Assembly: GCA_025174535.1 (NCBI GenBank)
Contig: JALBUN010000004.1
Location: forward strand, 124,001 to 188,000
Source of the DNA: Cantharellus purpuraceus
Taxonomy: Eukaryota > Basidiomycota > Agaricomycetes > Cantharellales > Hydnaceae
DNA length: 64,000 nt
Direction of reading: 5' to 3'
Below, one piece after another: positions 33,569 through 45,435 of the stretch. The stretch's first letter is position 1; every line of letters starts with the position of its first letter. The position numbers and the translations under genes are program-made. Under the pieces are notes generated by a model. The model was given only the letters and a program-made list of their open reading frames with translations, ran no database searches and had not been told where the DNA came from.

Positions 33569-34597
33569 TTTTTTTTTTTTTTTTTTCCCTTTCATGGTTT
33601 TTGTCGTTGTGGGCTGGTTGGTTGTCATCCCCTATTTTAAAATGGGACGTATGTGTGGTTGCATCATTCCTCTTTGCGATCTGAAATCGCGACCAAAATT
33701 TATGATGTTGCGACCTCCAACCTCTCCTCCCTGCGTTTTGCGGATTTTTTCATTGAAGCAGACGGATGATGTCGAGGTCGCCTTCGTATGGGTGGTGATA
33801 CGCTCTATTTCGGTGACGGCAGCAGCAGTTATTCAGGCTCAAGCTCAAGTACACACGCTTTCGAATGGATTCCTCATGCACATTATCAAGGCCTCAATAG
33901 TCCTTTAATGCCCACATGATCACGACCGACCTCGCTCTTCAGGTTCTAGTTATTAACACGTTATACGTAACCATGTCAACGACCACGATCAATCCCCCCC
34001 GGTCCGTTCCTAGTATCGTTTTTGCTGCAGTCTCGTGTATACATGCATGCATTACTCTTGCTTGTCGACTTTTGTGCTTGCGACTTTGTGATATTTAGCT
34101 TGTTTGCATATCATTCGGATGTTGGTGTGTATATTCAATGTAATACTGTGAGCTTTGGCTTCTTAAGCATTGTTGGATCTTTTGGTTGCTAGTGATTATA
34201 TATAGCATGTCAAAACGGCGCATGACTAGGATTCGACATAGTCTCGGTCTCGGTAAATTGCGTAGTTAAAGTTGGGTGGCTGGTTCGACGCCCAATGCGG
34301 TGGTGCGACGCTCGTAACTACAGACTGGATTCAAGTCTCAGGTTATGTCTTCTCCAACCCTCCGGATAAATATATATAACTTGCAGGTGCAATCAACGGC
34401 TCCAGGCACAGAGATTGCAATATTCCTCTGAATGTCTTCTCATCAGTGAATTTGTAGTCGTTGGATGCTGAGAATCAACAGAATATTGTAGATTCTCTGC
34501 CAGTGAGGTTTCATTTCACTTGGGACGCCTTGCCAATTATGCGGTACTTATGGTAGGTGTTATATATCATGAACCATAGGTGTAGGAGTGATGTCTT
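33569..34597. other. F-box 3' flank, poly-T tract, no gene
   Basis: A run of 18 T starts at about 33569 directly after the stop codon. The rest shows no gene. Confidence 0.6.
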
Positions 34598-34650
34598 TGT
34601 TGGAAGGAACGCGACAGCGCGCCGCTGGATACCCAACGGTCCACATTGTC
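34598..34650 (+). repeat. possible copia LTR end, about 50 bp
   Basis: TGTTGGAAGGAACGCGA matches the start of the copia LTR at 48896; similarity extends weakly to CGGTCCACA. Too short to be sure. Confidence 0.35.
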
Positions 34651-34759
34651 CGGAATGGTAATAGTACCAATCTTGCCTGACTGCGTTGCTTCGGTATGCG
34701 ACACCGTATAAGAAGAAAAAAAATTCTTTTGGAGTCCCCTCATCTTCACTTTAACAAGC

Positions 34760-34850
34760 CTGCAAACCTTGCCACAAACTTCACCTTCAGAACCCCACCC
34801 TACCGTCTCGGAAATGGATTCCGAGATCATGGCTGTTAGTATCGAAGCTA
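34760..34850 (+). pseudogene. 5' end of a DUF6533-family copy (fragment G)
   Basis: The leader CCCACCCTACCGTC and start ATGGATTCCGA (34814) match the leader and MDSEI start of copy D at 38316. The fragment ends where the copia relic begins, so the copia insertion or a later deletion removed the rest. Confidence 0.55.
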
Positions 34851-34861
34851 TACAATACAAA

Positions 34862-35549
34862 TTGTGTGTCCGGTCTTTTCACAGTTCGAGCATTTTAACG
34901 ACCTGTTATTGCCCTTTGCATGTTTCTGCTTCGCAGCCAGAAGGATATCTTCACTTTTGATTCATTCCCGATGACGAGACTCTTGTGCTTCAGCTTCAAT
35001 GCGCCGAATAATGCTGGAGGCGGTGAGCGTGTACGAAGAGACCATAAGAGGTTTACGTAGGTCTTCGAATTCACTGTTGCACATTGCGTGAAGCAATATC
35101 CCAACCGTCCACTCATCCTTGGTGGGTGCACCATCGCTATATATGGCCTCCATATAATCTTTAAGATCCGTGAGTACGGAAGAGGCGGTGGTGGTAGTGG
35201 TGAAGCGCAGTCAAATAGCATTTTGGATGGCATTGAATTTCCAGTTAACACCGCTCTGGTAAGTCTTCCTTTGAAGGTGTTCCCAAGCCTTCGAAGCTGT
35301 GGTGTAACGTTCAATCTCCTGGGCAAGAGAGTCTTCAACAACTTGGCATAGTGCTACAACAACCCTATCGTTCATTTCCCCCCAGTGGGCTAATTTGGCG
35401 GCATCTGCGGGAAGATCTCTCTTGTTTCCTTCGATGTAGGCCCATGTGCCATTGGAACGGAGGATTGCACGGCATTTTCTAGACCATCGTGGCCAAGTAC
35501 CGATAGTGAGGACGCCGACCGTTTTTTCAGTGAGGCTGGCATCCATCAT
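34862..35549 (-). pseudogene. Ty1/copia gag relic, two in-frame TGA
   Basis: The frame starts MMDASLTEKTVGVL (35549), with WPRWSRKCRAILRSNG and KAWEHLQRKTYQSG of the copia gag (UBN2-like) type. TGA occurs at 35211-35213 and 34962-34964. A degenerate zinc knuckle CSNCEKTGHT lies just beyond, ending at about 34862. Protease, integrase and reverse transcriptase are absent. Confidence 0.75.
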
Positions 35550-35814
35550 AATGAGGAATATTCGGGATTTAAAGTATTGTAGGTTAACGCAGCGAAAGCT
35601 AGTATAAACTCAGTCTCGTGTTAAACGAGTGACTGAGGTACTAAACTACACAAGCAAAACTTATATATGTTCAGTGATACGCCCCTATCAGCGACTCGGT
35701 CAACGAAGATCCGTAGTCACATTTGTGGACCGTAGTGGATCCCAAGGGACGCCCCGTTCTGTTCAACATAAAGAGTGCGCAATAGATCGTTTCAATTACG
35801 GGAAGCACATAACC

Positions 35815-35995
35815 TGTTAAAATCTGTACAGGTAGTATTTAACAGTACTGCGTTAGATACAGTATTAAATGCTCGACGAACGAATGGACTCCTCACCTGA
35901 GTGTGTATGATAAACACGACGGAGTAAAACTCTAGTTGTATTTATTGTGGCTACTGTCTTTATATACGAAAGTGGCACGTGGGCGCTAGTGGACA
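35815..35995 (-). repeat. probable LTR of the minus-strand copia relic
   Basis: On the minus strand it ends TTTTAACA, followed by GGTTATGTGC, a primer-binding-like sequence similar to GGTTATGGGC after the copia LTR at 48896-49160. A TATA-like TATATAAAG lies near 35960. The 5' limit (TGTCCAC) is a guess. Confidence 0.45.
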
Positions 35996-36666
35996 CGCTA
36001 GCTGAGACTAGACAGCGACGCTGTCTTACACTGCATCCTTCTATGCAATTTGAAATCATACACCAAACTTATGAACCCCTGCCGCCCTACCGCACTGGAA
36101 AACCTCATTGGACATCAATTTGTGTACTTAGCCACAAGCTTCAGTAGCGGGGGCTGTCTCCAGAGGATAGTGATATTCGGTGTTGGACCATGATTAATCC
36201 ATCTGAAGCTTAGCAGGCGAAGCAACCTTGAGTGAAGCGTGAGGCACTGTTTGAATCGTTAGCCACTTGCTGCGCAGGCTGTCAATGATAACACCATGAA
36301 TGCAAATATCTGTCCAGATCACCTATCATAGCCAAAGCTGAAAATGCCACTTTTGTGCGTCTCTCCATCGAACGAACAACGCTCCTAATGACTCCCAGGT
36401 TCTCATCCAGTGTCTAGACACCTTCCGTATTCGAGCCAGCTGCTATAGGAACTTCAGCACTTAAAGAGTAGGTCAATTCCCCACATATAGCATACCATCA
36501 ATATTTACGAACTCGGAGACTCTGAGTCGCATCAAGCGCACATAATCGCATGCCCCTCACACCACCGTCCGACCGCTAAAGCCTACAAAGCGTACATAGA
36601 AAGTATAAGGCTACATGCAATGAATATCGCATTGTTTTGCATCTTAATCGTTAGAAAAAAAGCAGC
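35996..36666. other. intergenic, no gene
   Basis: Only short frames; nothing recognisable. Confidence 0.5.
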
Positions 36667-38316
36667 TCATGATTGTATGTATGCTAGGGTGTCCAATGAT
36701 AGGACTACTGTCCTCTCCTTGAAATATCTCTCACGCATATTGAGAAGTAGACGACTGCTCACTGCACAAGGTATCGCTACTGCCCAGCTAAAACAGTGTA
36801 AGTTTGACCAAATGAGCATGGAATGCAATGAATGGTAAACTCACGAAGTAACATCTTCATTCTTCAAGCCTGGTAAAGCAAAAACCATGCAGTTCGCCAG
36901 TAGGGTTAGGAACATGCTGATAAAAATCGATAAGGAGAGAGGGCGGGATAAAAACATACGGGCTCCTACATCGAAAAATAGAAAAGACTACGCAATATCA
37001 GCACTGGCCCACTCAAGCATCCAGCAGGCATACCTGTCTTTAACGATCAACTGAAGCAGTTTGGAGCCTGCTTTGTTCTTGTATACTATCCACCCCTTAT
37101 ACATCATGAGAGACATGAGAAGTATCTCCAAGATAAGCGTGGGAATCCAAGTAAGAAACAAATGCGGTGGCCGTTGGCTGTATTGGCATCCCGACAAGCT
37201 GGTGATTTCCATCAGTGTAGCTGGTTCTCTTGTGTCAGACTCCAAAAGTCGGATACAGAGTATGTATGTCTCACTCTGGGGAGTTGGTTTTCCTCCAACG
37301 GTAATAATTACACAGCTCAGGACTGTTCCCATTAAGAACGCGGTCAACAGGAAAAGCAATCCTCGATGTGCGTCATAAACTGCATGTACCTGAGAAAAAC
37401 GTCAGTAAGATGAAGACTGCGACGGGGTGTCCACTAGGAGACCAAATTACCCGAAGTATAAGGATAACTAGAAACATGATGATCAGTATGTGTATGTACC
37501 ATGAAATAATGACGTACTTTCCGCACTGCCGATGGCAATGACTTCCCTGAATTTATTCTTGCATCAGGATATGTTCGTGAAAATAGATAAAATAGACTCG
37601 TGATAAACCTCAGCCAAAGCCATGAGGTGTGCCACTAGTCTGAGGAATTCTTAGACTTACGATGCCAGCTGCCACCAGATGAAATGTTGGCAACTTGTGA
37701 TACAGCCTTAGAACGTAGGTATGGTCCATAGCAACCATGATACATACAACTGTGAGAACATTAGACCAGTTGTTAAAGGTTTCTACCATCTCACCTCGAA
37801 TGATAGAGGGCGCATAAATCTCACTAATTGTAAGACCATTATTAATAGCTCCAACGAGCGCAATATAGGACCGTACTGGTTGTGAGAAAAATGAGCGAAA
37901 ATATCCCAAAGTAGCGATTCTGGGATGCTCTTAGTATGAATTATAATAGCACAGTCAGGTATAATACATACCTGCAAGAAAAGGGCCTTTCCGAAGGACC
38001 AGCTGCGGTCCCATACAAGTTCAACCTGCAGTAAAGCATGTCAATGTCGTAACCAATTTTGTCATTCAAGACGACGCATTCCTCAGCATCAAATGTCAGG
38101 GCTTCCACCGCGACGGTATGGTGTCAGCTTGACCCTCGATACAAATGCTATCACTTGTCGACCAACCATAGTCATAGAGAACCATGGAAAGCGACGCAAT
38201 TGTCAAATACTTTGTGGAAACGTCTGTAGGCGAGGGATAATGCTAAGGAGAGGCTGTAATGAAACGGAAGTTGAATACTAACAGGCGGAGACAGCAGCGG
38301 TAATTTCGGAATCCAT
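36667..38316 (-). CDS. DUF6533-family membrane protein (copy D), probably decaying
   Basis: The start is MDSEITAAVSA (ATG 38316). An intron (GTTAGT...CTACAG) leads to YVSTKYLTIASLSMVLYDY, a typical DUF6533 start. Then come VELVWDRSWSFGKALFL, NRYFGIFSLIFL, a helix with VVCIMVAMDHTYVLRLYHK (about 37730), LTAFLMGTVLSCVIITVGG, GCQYSQRPPHLF, MMYKGWIVYKNKAGSK, and the end SRLLLNMRERYFKERTV (about 36750) to TGA 36667. Order follows genes A and B, but the arginine-tyrosine motif region is altered, so function is doubtful. Exon limits are approximate. It belongs to a set with E and F that share flanks as well as coding sequence. Confidence 0.55.
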
Positions 38317-38892
38317 TTTTCGTGACGGTAGGGTGGGATTTGAAGGTAAAGACCATCCTTCAAGTTGCACTTGTTGAGTCTCATATATAAAGCTTTGGTG
38401 ATAAAGTTCACTATGGGTGATGCCATCGCACATGTGGCAGGGCAACCGAAATCGGATATCGACAACGTTCGAAGATCCACATTTGCTATTCAAAGGCTGC
38501 AAATTCAACGATGAGAAGGACTATCATTAATATGACAAAGGGCACTGATTTGATGTCACTGAATTATCCAGTTAATATCTTTTACCCTGCAGGAGGCAGG
38601 CATGACCTGTCCAGTTTCAGTTGCAACCCGGTTGCTCCGCCGCGTTCGAGTGTGTCAAAGTTATAAACACCCATCTCGGACAATGACCGAGACCGAGGTC
38701 ATGCTGCACCTGACTGAAATGAATTAAGCTTAGTTAAGTCTCCGCTACCAACTCCAGACGCACAGTTGACACCGTCTGGGATGCAAACTGGCATCAAAAT
38801 TCACGATGTTTCATTGACAAGCTAAACACCAAGACGAGTCTACAAGGTCCCCTGAGTGGTATAGAATGCCGATGGCATGCCATATGCCACAC
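38317..38892. other. upstream flank of copy D
   Basis: Contains the leader sequence shared with copies F and G (CCCACCCTACCGTC) and a GAT-TGATGTCA motif near 38550 found upstream of E and F as well. No gene. Confidence 0.5.
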
Positions 38893-39117
38893 CACACGCC
38901 AAACGCCCAAAGACAATTTAGAACCGCTGAGGAAGGGTCGCCAGCTTGTATACAACGCAGCCTAGCATGGTACAAACCAGCGCTGCTGTAGGGCTCAGTC
39001 ACAGGAAGCACACGCCAAACGCCCAAAGACAAATTTAATACCGCTGAGGAAGGTTCGCCAGCTTGTATACAACGCATGGCACAAACCAGCGCTGCTGTAG
39101 GGCTCAGTCACATGAAG
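38893..39117 (+). repeat. direct tandem duplication, about 116 bp, two units
   Basis: Units start at 38893 and 39009 with CACACGCCAAACGCCCAAAG and both contain CGCCAGCTTGTATACAACGC and CAGCGCTGCTGTAGGGCTCA. The second unit lacks about 7-8 bp. Confidence 0.9.
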
Positions 39118-41141
39118 CGCTCGTGGACAGGACGCGACACCGTAGACGCCATATGTACGCGACATCACATGCCAAGCCTACACGGTCAATCTTAGATCAG
39201 AGACCCCGCAAAGCACCAAGTCGCCAATCCCAGCCTGGGGTAGATGGATTCCCCACGCTGTGATAGAGCGACTTTTCTGAAGTAAACATGCAAATAGGAA
39301 CTGGTATAGCATACCAGTCATGCACACTCGTTCCATTCTCCTCGACTTTCAAGTACCTGCGGTGTTTAACCACATGTTGAAAGGCGGGACAAAACACGTA
39401 GTGCTACTTGTCTCCCGCCAAGACATCCAGTGGTCCCTGTATATCTTTTGCTCAGATTTTGTATTCCTCGATGCCCAACTGTGCCATTTTCCTATCCAGG
39501 TTCCAGAGCTAGACTTTCTTGGCTCGGCCACTTTTCTCCGTCATGCTTGTCGTAAACCTGGTCAACCAACTGAATCAACTGAGGTGCTTCCGCCTTGTTA
39601 TCCTATCGTTCCCAATAATATACTGCTAGAGATGAGAGACTTTCGACCATGCACCAACTACTAGAAGGCTTCTCCCAATTCTCCACCGTGTGAAAGAAAG
39701 GGTACGCGGATATGCGTTGCCCAGCAAGTAGAAAAGCCAAATTGGATACGTCGGGAGGTTCAGAGGTTGGTCCGCCAGAGCGTTAGCGATTGGCCACCAA
39801 GGGTATACTGTTCTATTATGACCATAGTTGCGCTGCGTCTAAACGGGTGTGTGTAACGCGTCACGGGGTTCTCTGTGCCATTGTAAAAATAGTTGAAAAA
39901 AGTCAAAAAAAAATTAATTTTCTGTACAAATAGAATTTGAAGCGCACTGTATGTATCAGCGGAATTCAATTTTTTTTGGCTACGTATTGGCTCTATGGGT
40001 AGCGGTACATAGGTTCTCAAATTGCCTGTTTGGATGTTGTCACGCATAACGTCGCTCCTTGCGCCAGCTCCCGGCGGTCGGAAAGTGTCACGCTCGGGGG
40101 ACCTACGCTTACGGTCGTAGTGGTACAATATAACAACCAAAGCTTCGTTGCCACCAGTCCGTGGTTGGAATGATAGTGCGGCTGCAAGACAGATCTTAAA
40201 ATGACTATCGCTATCAGGTAACCATGCCAAATTGAGCCTTTGTAAAGGGAGCAGGGGTAGCACCGATTCCGGCCCTAGTTGATGCTTGAAGAATTCATTG
40301 AACAAGCTATTATCGACAGACTAGTGTATTGTCGTATAGCAGAATCACGTGGTCGCATCACTGAAACAAGAGCTCGTGAGAGGGAGTCTCGGAGTGGTCC
40401 GTTGTCCCAACCCATTGACGCTACTTCTATTCGGACTGGCTGCATGGCATATAAGATGCGGCACTCTAGACTCCATGACCGATGACAGCAGCTATAGTCT
40501 CCGGATCCATATGTCGAGACATTAGGGTGGGATTTTAAGGGTAAAGGAGGTTACACTTATTGCTCATGATAATGTGATGCCATCGCACAATCTTAGAACA
40601 AATGATGTGAGATTAGGGCTGTGAGCTTAAGTCTGCTGAAAATCCGTATGCGCTACACTCGAGCTGTGATTGCTACATTGCTGAATTATTATAGTGAGAT
40701 GCTGATGCTGATTGATGTCGAGACTTTCATGCTATATACGGAATTAATTAACTGGAGGTTGTCTCTTGTCCCATGAAAATCATGACCTGAGAGGTCGCTT
40801 CCCTGCGTTCATGTGCAACTTAGATGATGACTAAAATTACGACCTTGCTCCTAGCTAGGGCAGGTTTATTCACGTTCCTCCTCCCACCCGGCCGTGACGT
40901 GAATTCGTGCATTAGATATTAACTACAACGAGATGGGACCAGAGGCACCATGTGTTAAAGACTTGTCAACACCAGCACAACTAGATCTACATGCCCCGTG
41001 TCCTGTGCGAGATGGATACGGCAATTGCAAAATGCCAACGTGATAGAGAGCGCCGGCACAATGTATACTGCACGATACACGCAACAAGGTCAGTTCAGAC
41101 TAGCACCTTCGCGGAAAAAAGTCACAGTTATTTCTCTCGTG
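39118..41141. other. 2-kb stretch without a supported gene
   Basis: A minus frame at 39760-40305 (181 aa) and a plus frame at 39320-39664 resemble no family I know. Nothing supports expression. Confidence 0.45.
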
Positions 41142-42440
41142 TCAATTATGGTTGTATGTCGACAGGACTACTGCCCTCTCAAAAACTCTCTCGTACATGT
41201 TGAGAAGTAGACAACTGTTCACTACACGACTGCCAAGCTGAAGTAGTGGTTGTTATTAACCAAACAAGCATGAATACATCAGACGGTAGACTCACCCTGT
41301 AGCAGCTTCAAATCCTAATTGTAGTTTGGTGGGCAAAGCCCAAACAATGCAGGTCGCCAGTTGAGTTAGAACATGCTGGTGAGAACCGGGAGAATGACAT
41401 TAGACTGGTGAGTTCTTATATCAAAGAGTAGAAACGACTATGTAGAGAGTCAGTCATGGGTCACTCAATTATCCAACTTGCCATACCTGTCTCTAACGAT
41501 CAAATGCAACAGCGTGTAGCCCCTTTTGTTCCTATATATCTTCCAGCCCTCGTACATCATGAGACGTAAGAACTGTCTCACCCTGAGGACATAGTGCCCC
41601 TCTCTTGACAACAACCACAGAACTGGGGACTTCTGCTAGTAGGGGTGCAATTAATAAGAGGAACAGCCCTCGATATTGGTCATAAAATGCATATATTTGA
41701 GAAAGCCTAAGACTGCAGACCGTAACATGTATATCTAGGAGATGGAGACACTCACCCGAACGATAAGGTCAACTAAAAGTATGGTGATGAGTGCATCCAT
41801 GTACCCTCAAAAATTGCTATACTTTCGGTACTAACGACAGTAGTGAGGTCCCTGCCAGATTATTGAGCGAGGATGTGTTTGTGGATATAGATAAATGGAC
41901 TTAGTGCTGCAACCTGAGAGAAGGCCCCAAAGGTCCATTACACGTCTAGGAAGTTTTTCACTTACGACGCAACTTTCCACCAGCCAAAAACTTTTACGAC
42001 CGGCGTAGAATATTGTCTCAGCACACAAGCCCTATAGAAACCGTCGTCGATTGATAGAGTGCAGAAACTACACTAATCATGGATCATTGTCACATGGACG
42101 ATAGTATTGCATGAGCTACAGGTTCGCTGAAAGCAACATAAGAACCGTGCCGGTCGTGGTGGAAATTACAACATGCCCAAATAGCGATTCTACAATGCTC
42201 AGTATGACCGTGCTACAGCAATACGATCGGGCATAGTACATACCAGTAAAAAAAGGGGAGGCTATATCGTTTCCGAAAGACCAGCTGCGCTTCCATAGGA
42301 ATTCAGCCTGCAGCAAAGCATGTAAACGTCTTTAGTCAAGCAGATGCATGCCTCAGCGTCAAATGTAAGGGCGAGTCCGGGATGGTGTCAGTTAAAAGCT
42401 CAATACAAATGCCCATCATAAGCCGGCGATAGCATAGAGA
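41142..42440 (-). pseudogene. DUF6533-family pseudogene (copy E)
   Basis: It is homologous along its length to copies D and F: VLYAIAG near 42430 where D has VLYDYG, EFLWKRSWSFGND near 42300, and a C-terminal CLLLNMYERVF near 41200. The first exon with MDSN is not recognisable, the DUF6533 core is altered and several segments are shortened. A pseudogene in the middle of the duplicated set. Confidence 0.65.
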
Positions 42441-42835
42441 ACTCTAGAAGGAGAGAATACCTCCTTGTACCTGTTGTTCAGGATATACAATGGCCTCCAT
42501 GAGTAATGGTCACCGGAAATATGGATTAGACACTTCATCTGCAGCTACTAGTAGAAGACTCGCATCAGCATTATCAATGTGAAGATATGCAGGCGAATAT
42601 CAGAGGTACAGCAACCATGACAGGAGCCGCTGATTGATGTCAAGATCAATAGCCCTCAAGTTATGGAATTATTATCTTATCCTGCAGAAGATAGGCCTGA
42701 GTTCGTGTACAGTTGCGAGCCAGTCGATCCGCCGAAAAAGCACGCTAAGATATGGTTGCACACAAGTTAAAAAGATCTTTTGCGGGTCGGCTTTAGCGAC
42801 CTGACCAGCTGGAATTGCACGACAGAAGCTCAGCT

Positions 42836-43660
42836 TTACGAATCATTCATGACCATTGTTTCATTGCTCATCAACTCATTCAAGCACCTCACCACGATGC
42901 TAACTCCCTCCTGTACGCGGGCCCGGTCCTCACTTATAATCCGAGGCAGAATTCGCCCCTCAAATTTATCTGGATGATATCTCAGCACAGCATCGCGTAG
43001 TTTCTCCTTTCTTGACTTGTCCGGCGCGCGATGCGGATGCAACAAGAATAAGGCAACACCCTGCGTTGTAATATCCTCCATTTCGATCACCAGGGGGGAA
43101 TCCGAGTCAGAGTCAGTACGTCGTGATGGAGGTGGCAAAACAGGCCATGGAACATCCGCAAACGAAAATGCCACCTTGCGAAATGTGAACGTCTTGACAG
43201 GGCGTATGGACATGGCGAGGCAATCCCAAGCCCGGTCGTACGCCTCCCAGGCCCTCCGCAACGCACGTTCCTCATCCGTCAGACACGCCTCATCATCCAG
43301 CCGCTTCCTTAGCTCCGGGTCCATGTCCCGCCTCCGCCCTCCCATGCGCTCCCACTCAATCTCAGCCCGTAGAGCCGCCTCCCTGATCTCCTCTAACCGT
43401 GCACGCCGCGCCGCCTCCGCTTCCTGCCACACTTTATCCGCTGCTGTCTGCTCCGCCTGTGCACGTTCGAGGTCTTCTTGCTCTTGCAGGGCTTTGGTAC
43501 GGTGCTCTTGTACGCGTTCGCGGAAGAGACGTGCTTCCTCGGCAGCTGGGTTCAAGCTACCTCCCAGCGGATAGGCAATGTATCCGGGCACGTAAGGAGG
43601 GGGTACATTTTCCGATGGGGGGCGTGTAAACATTGCGGTCTGATTGTCTAACGTCAGCAT
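42836..43660 (-). CDS. charged protein with J-like HPD module (paralogue 3)
   Basis: ATG 43660 (MLTLDNQTAMFTRPP) gives 274 aa; an upstream Met at 43813 would overlap the neighbouring gene and is less likely. The order is a Pro-rich start, a Glu/Ala/Arg-rich coiled coil (about residues 40-120), a helix RRAWEAYDRAWDCLAM, FADVPWPVLPP, a hydrophobic strand VALFLLHPH, then LRDAVLRYHPDKF and VQEGVSIVVRCLNELM. The last two motifs and the preceding PWP match paralogues 1 and 2 (12948-15458 and 15792-17194). It is transcribed away from the amidohydrolase gene, whose ATG is 135 bp away. Role unknown. Confidence 0.8.
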   Translation of the reverse strand: MLTLDNQTAMFTRPPSENVPPPYVPGYIAYPLGGSLNPAAEEARLFRERVQEHRTKALQEQEDLERAQAEQTAADKVWQEAEAARRARLEEIREAALRAEIEWERMGGRRRDMDPELRKRLDDEACLTDEERALRRAWEAYDRAWDCLAMSIRPVKTFTFRKVAFSFADVPWPVLPPPSRRTDSDSDSPLVIEMEDITTQGVALFLLHPHRAPDKSRKEKLRDAVLRYHPDKFEGRILPRIISEDRARVQEGVSIVVRCLNELMSNETMVMNDS

Positions 43661-43794
43661 TGTATAATCGTACTGCAACTCTGACCCACTGAAAGTAGAG
43701 AACCGAGGACCAATCAATTGCAAGGCGCGGCAACACAAACTTCCATAAACGGAAACGGATAAGCGCCTTTGATGCTGTTGGGTAAGTAGCAGCC
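43661..43794. promoter_or_regulatory. short divergent promoter region
   Basis: The 134 bp separate the start codons of a minus-strand and a plus-strand gene; both 5' UTRs and promoters must lie here or overlap. Depends on the start chosen for paralogue 3. Confidence 0.45.
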
Positions 43795-45435
43795 ATGGCG
43801 AATAATGAAGCATGTACGCGCGACCTTGTTATTCATAATGTCCGACTTTGTCTAGGTGACCTATATCAATCCCGTCAATGCATTTTTACGGTGCGATGTA
43901 GAGAAGGCGTCATCCACAGTATATCAGTCTGCTCACCGACAGATGAGTACGGCGCGGATGACTGTGATGTGCTGGACGGGAAAGGAGGGATAATAGTGCC
44001 TTCGTAGGTCAATTTCCACGACTCCTAATGATGTCTATAGTCTGGTGCGTCTGGGTGACTCACAATCATCATGCTAGACTATGTCATTCCCACATTCACC
44101 TAGACAAATGCAACCTTCTTCCCCACTGCGATGAGCTCGTTTCCGGGCAAGTACTCTCATCCTCCCGCTTTCATTCAGTGACTTATCGCTATGAAGCACC
44201 TTTGAAGAAGCAATGCAAGTGACTTCGAAAGCGAAAGCTTCCTATCAACCAGACGAGCTGCTATCTCGTGGCCGGACGCTTATTCTCGAAAGCGTAAAGT
44301 ATGGCGTGACCGCTATGCGTGCGCATGTTGAGGTCGACGCTACTGTCCGCTTCAAATGCCTCGATGCAGGCCTTCGCCTGAAAGAGGAGCTTGCAGATGT
44401 GTGTGATATCGGATTAGCAGGTGAATGATAAAACAAAAGTGACGTGATGGAATGGTATTCAGATCCTTTCTACTTTTAGTATTCGCCCAAGACCCCTTGG
44501 TTGATGGACCACCAGATTGCATACAGCCCTCAGAGAACCTCACCCTCCTCCGCCAAGCTGCTGCAAAACCCAACATATCCGCTGTCGGCTCTGCGCCCTA
44601 CGTGGAGCTCTCAATCGATCGTGCTCGCCTAAACATCGACCACATCCTCACACTCGCTCTCACGCATGACCTGCACGTCGACTTTCACCTCGATTATAAT
44701 ATCGACCCCGCTGCTGAACCACTTATCTATTATGTGATTGATCGCCTGTGTGCGCTGGAATGGACGAGGCGTCTGCCTGGGAAACATGTCACGATCGGAC
44801 ATGCGTCGCGCATTGCTTTATTTTCGCCCATCGAGCTGCGTGAGTTGCGCGACACCATCACCATCCACGGCCTCCCCATCACCCTTATTGGCCTCCCGCA
44901 AACGGATATGTACATACTCGGACGAACGAATGTAGCGGAACTTCAGCCCAGCCTCACGCTACAGCCGCGCGGGACGCTGTTCGTGACGCAGTTAGTAAGG
45001 GAGTACGGGCTGGATGTGGCCATGTCCGTGAATAACATCGGGAATGCGTTTACGCCGCAGGGGTCGTTGGACCCTTTGAGTTTGTGTACGTTTGGTGTTG
45101 CAGTGTTTCAGGCTGGGACGAAGGAGGATTGTGATGTGCTTTTGGTATGCGTCGCGCGCCGTATTCGCTGCTAGCTATATATGGTTGACGTGTGGCTGAC
45201 TTTCTAGGCATCCGTCTCGAATACCTCGAAACGTGCTGCTGGGTTTGACTGCCGCATGTCGTCGCTTCGACTCCGTGAGAACGACCCGGCGGATCTGCTG
45301 GTGGTGCATGCGAACGATAGCGTGCAGTCGTTAGTGATGAATCCGGGGTATGAGAGGACGGTGGTGAAGGGGGGGAGGGTGATTGCGTCGAAGAGGGGTG
45401 TAGAAGTTGTTGTGGACCGGCCTGAGAGGGCGTGA
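43795..45435 (+). CDS. cytosine-deaminase-like amidohydrolase, 5 exons
   Basis: Exons 43795-44003, 44078-44146, 44197-44420, 44480-45144, 45208-45435; phases agree, 464 aa. Intron 2 uses a GC-AG pair (GCAAGT...ATGAAG). The metal-binding HxH is in LCHSHIHLDK, followed by a helix region FEEAMQVTSKAK, RAHVEVD, HLDYNID, GHASRIA and VNNIGNAFTPQGSLDP. The C-terminus returns to a beta-sandwich (DLLVVHANDS). It belongs to the amidohydrolase superfamily near cytosine/isocytosine deaminases. Where bacterial CodA has H-x-D-E, this protein has HLDY, so the substrate may differ. A single, apparently intact cytosolic enzyme. Confidence 0.88.
44147..44196 (+). other. GC-AG intron in the amidohydrolase gene
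   Basis: Donor GCAAGT, acceptor TATGAAG, 50 bp. Chosen because it alone keeps ELVSG joined to TFEEAMQV in frame. Confidence 0.65.

Noticed and set aside
39760..40305. 181-aa minus frame as a hypothetical gene
   Set aside because: No recognised motif, no context, and composition like surrounding intergenic DNA.
42836..43813. Longer 325-aa start for J-like paralogue 3
   Set aside because: It would overlap the ATG of the divergent amidohydrolase gene; ATG 43660 is more plausible.
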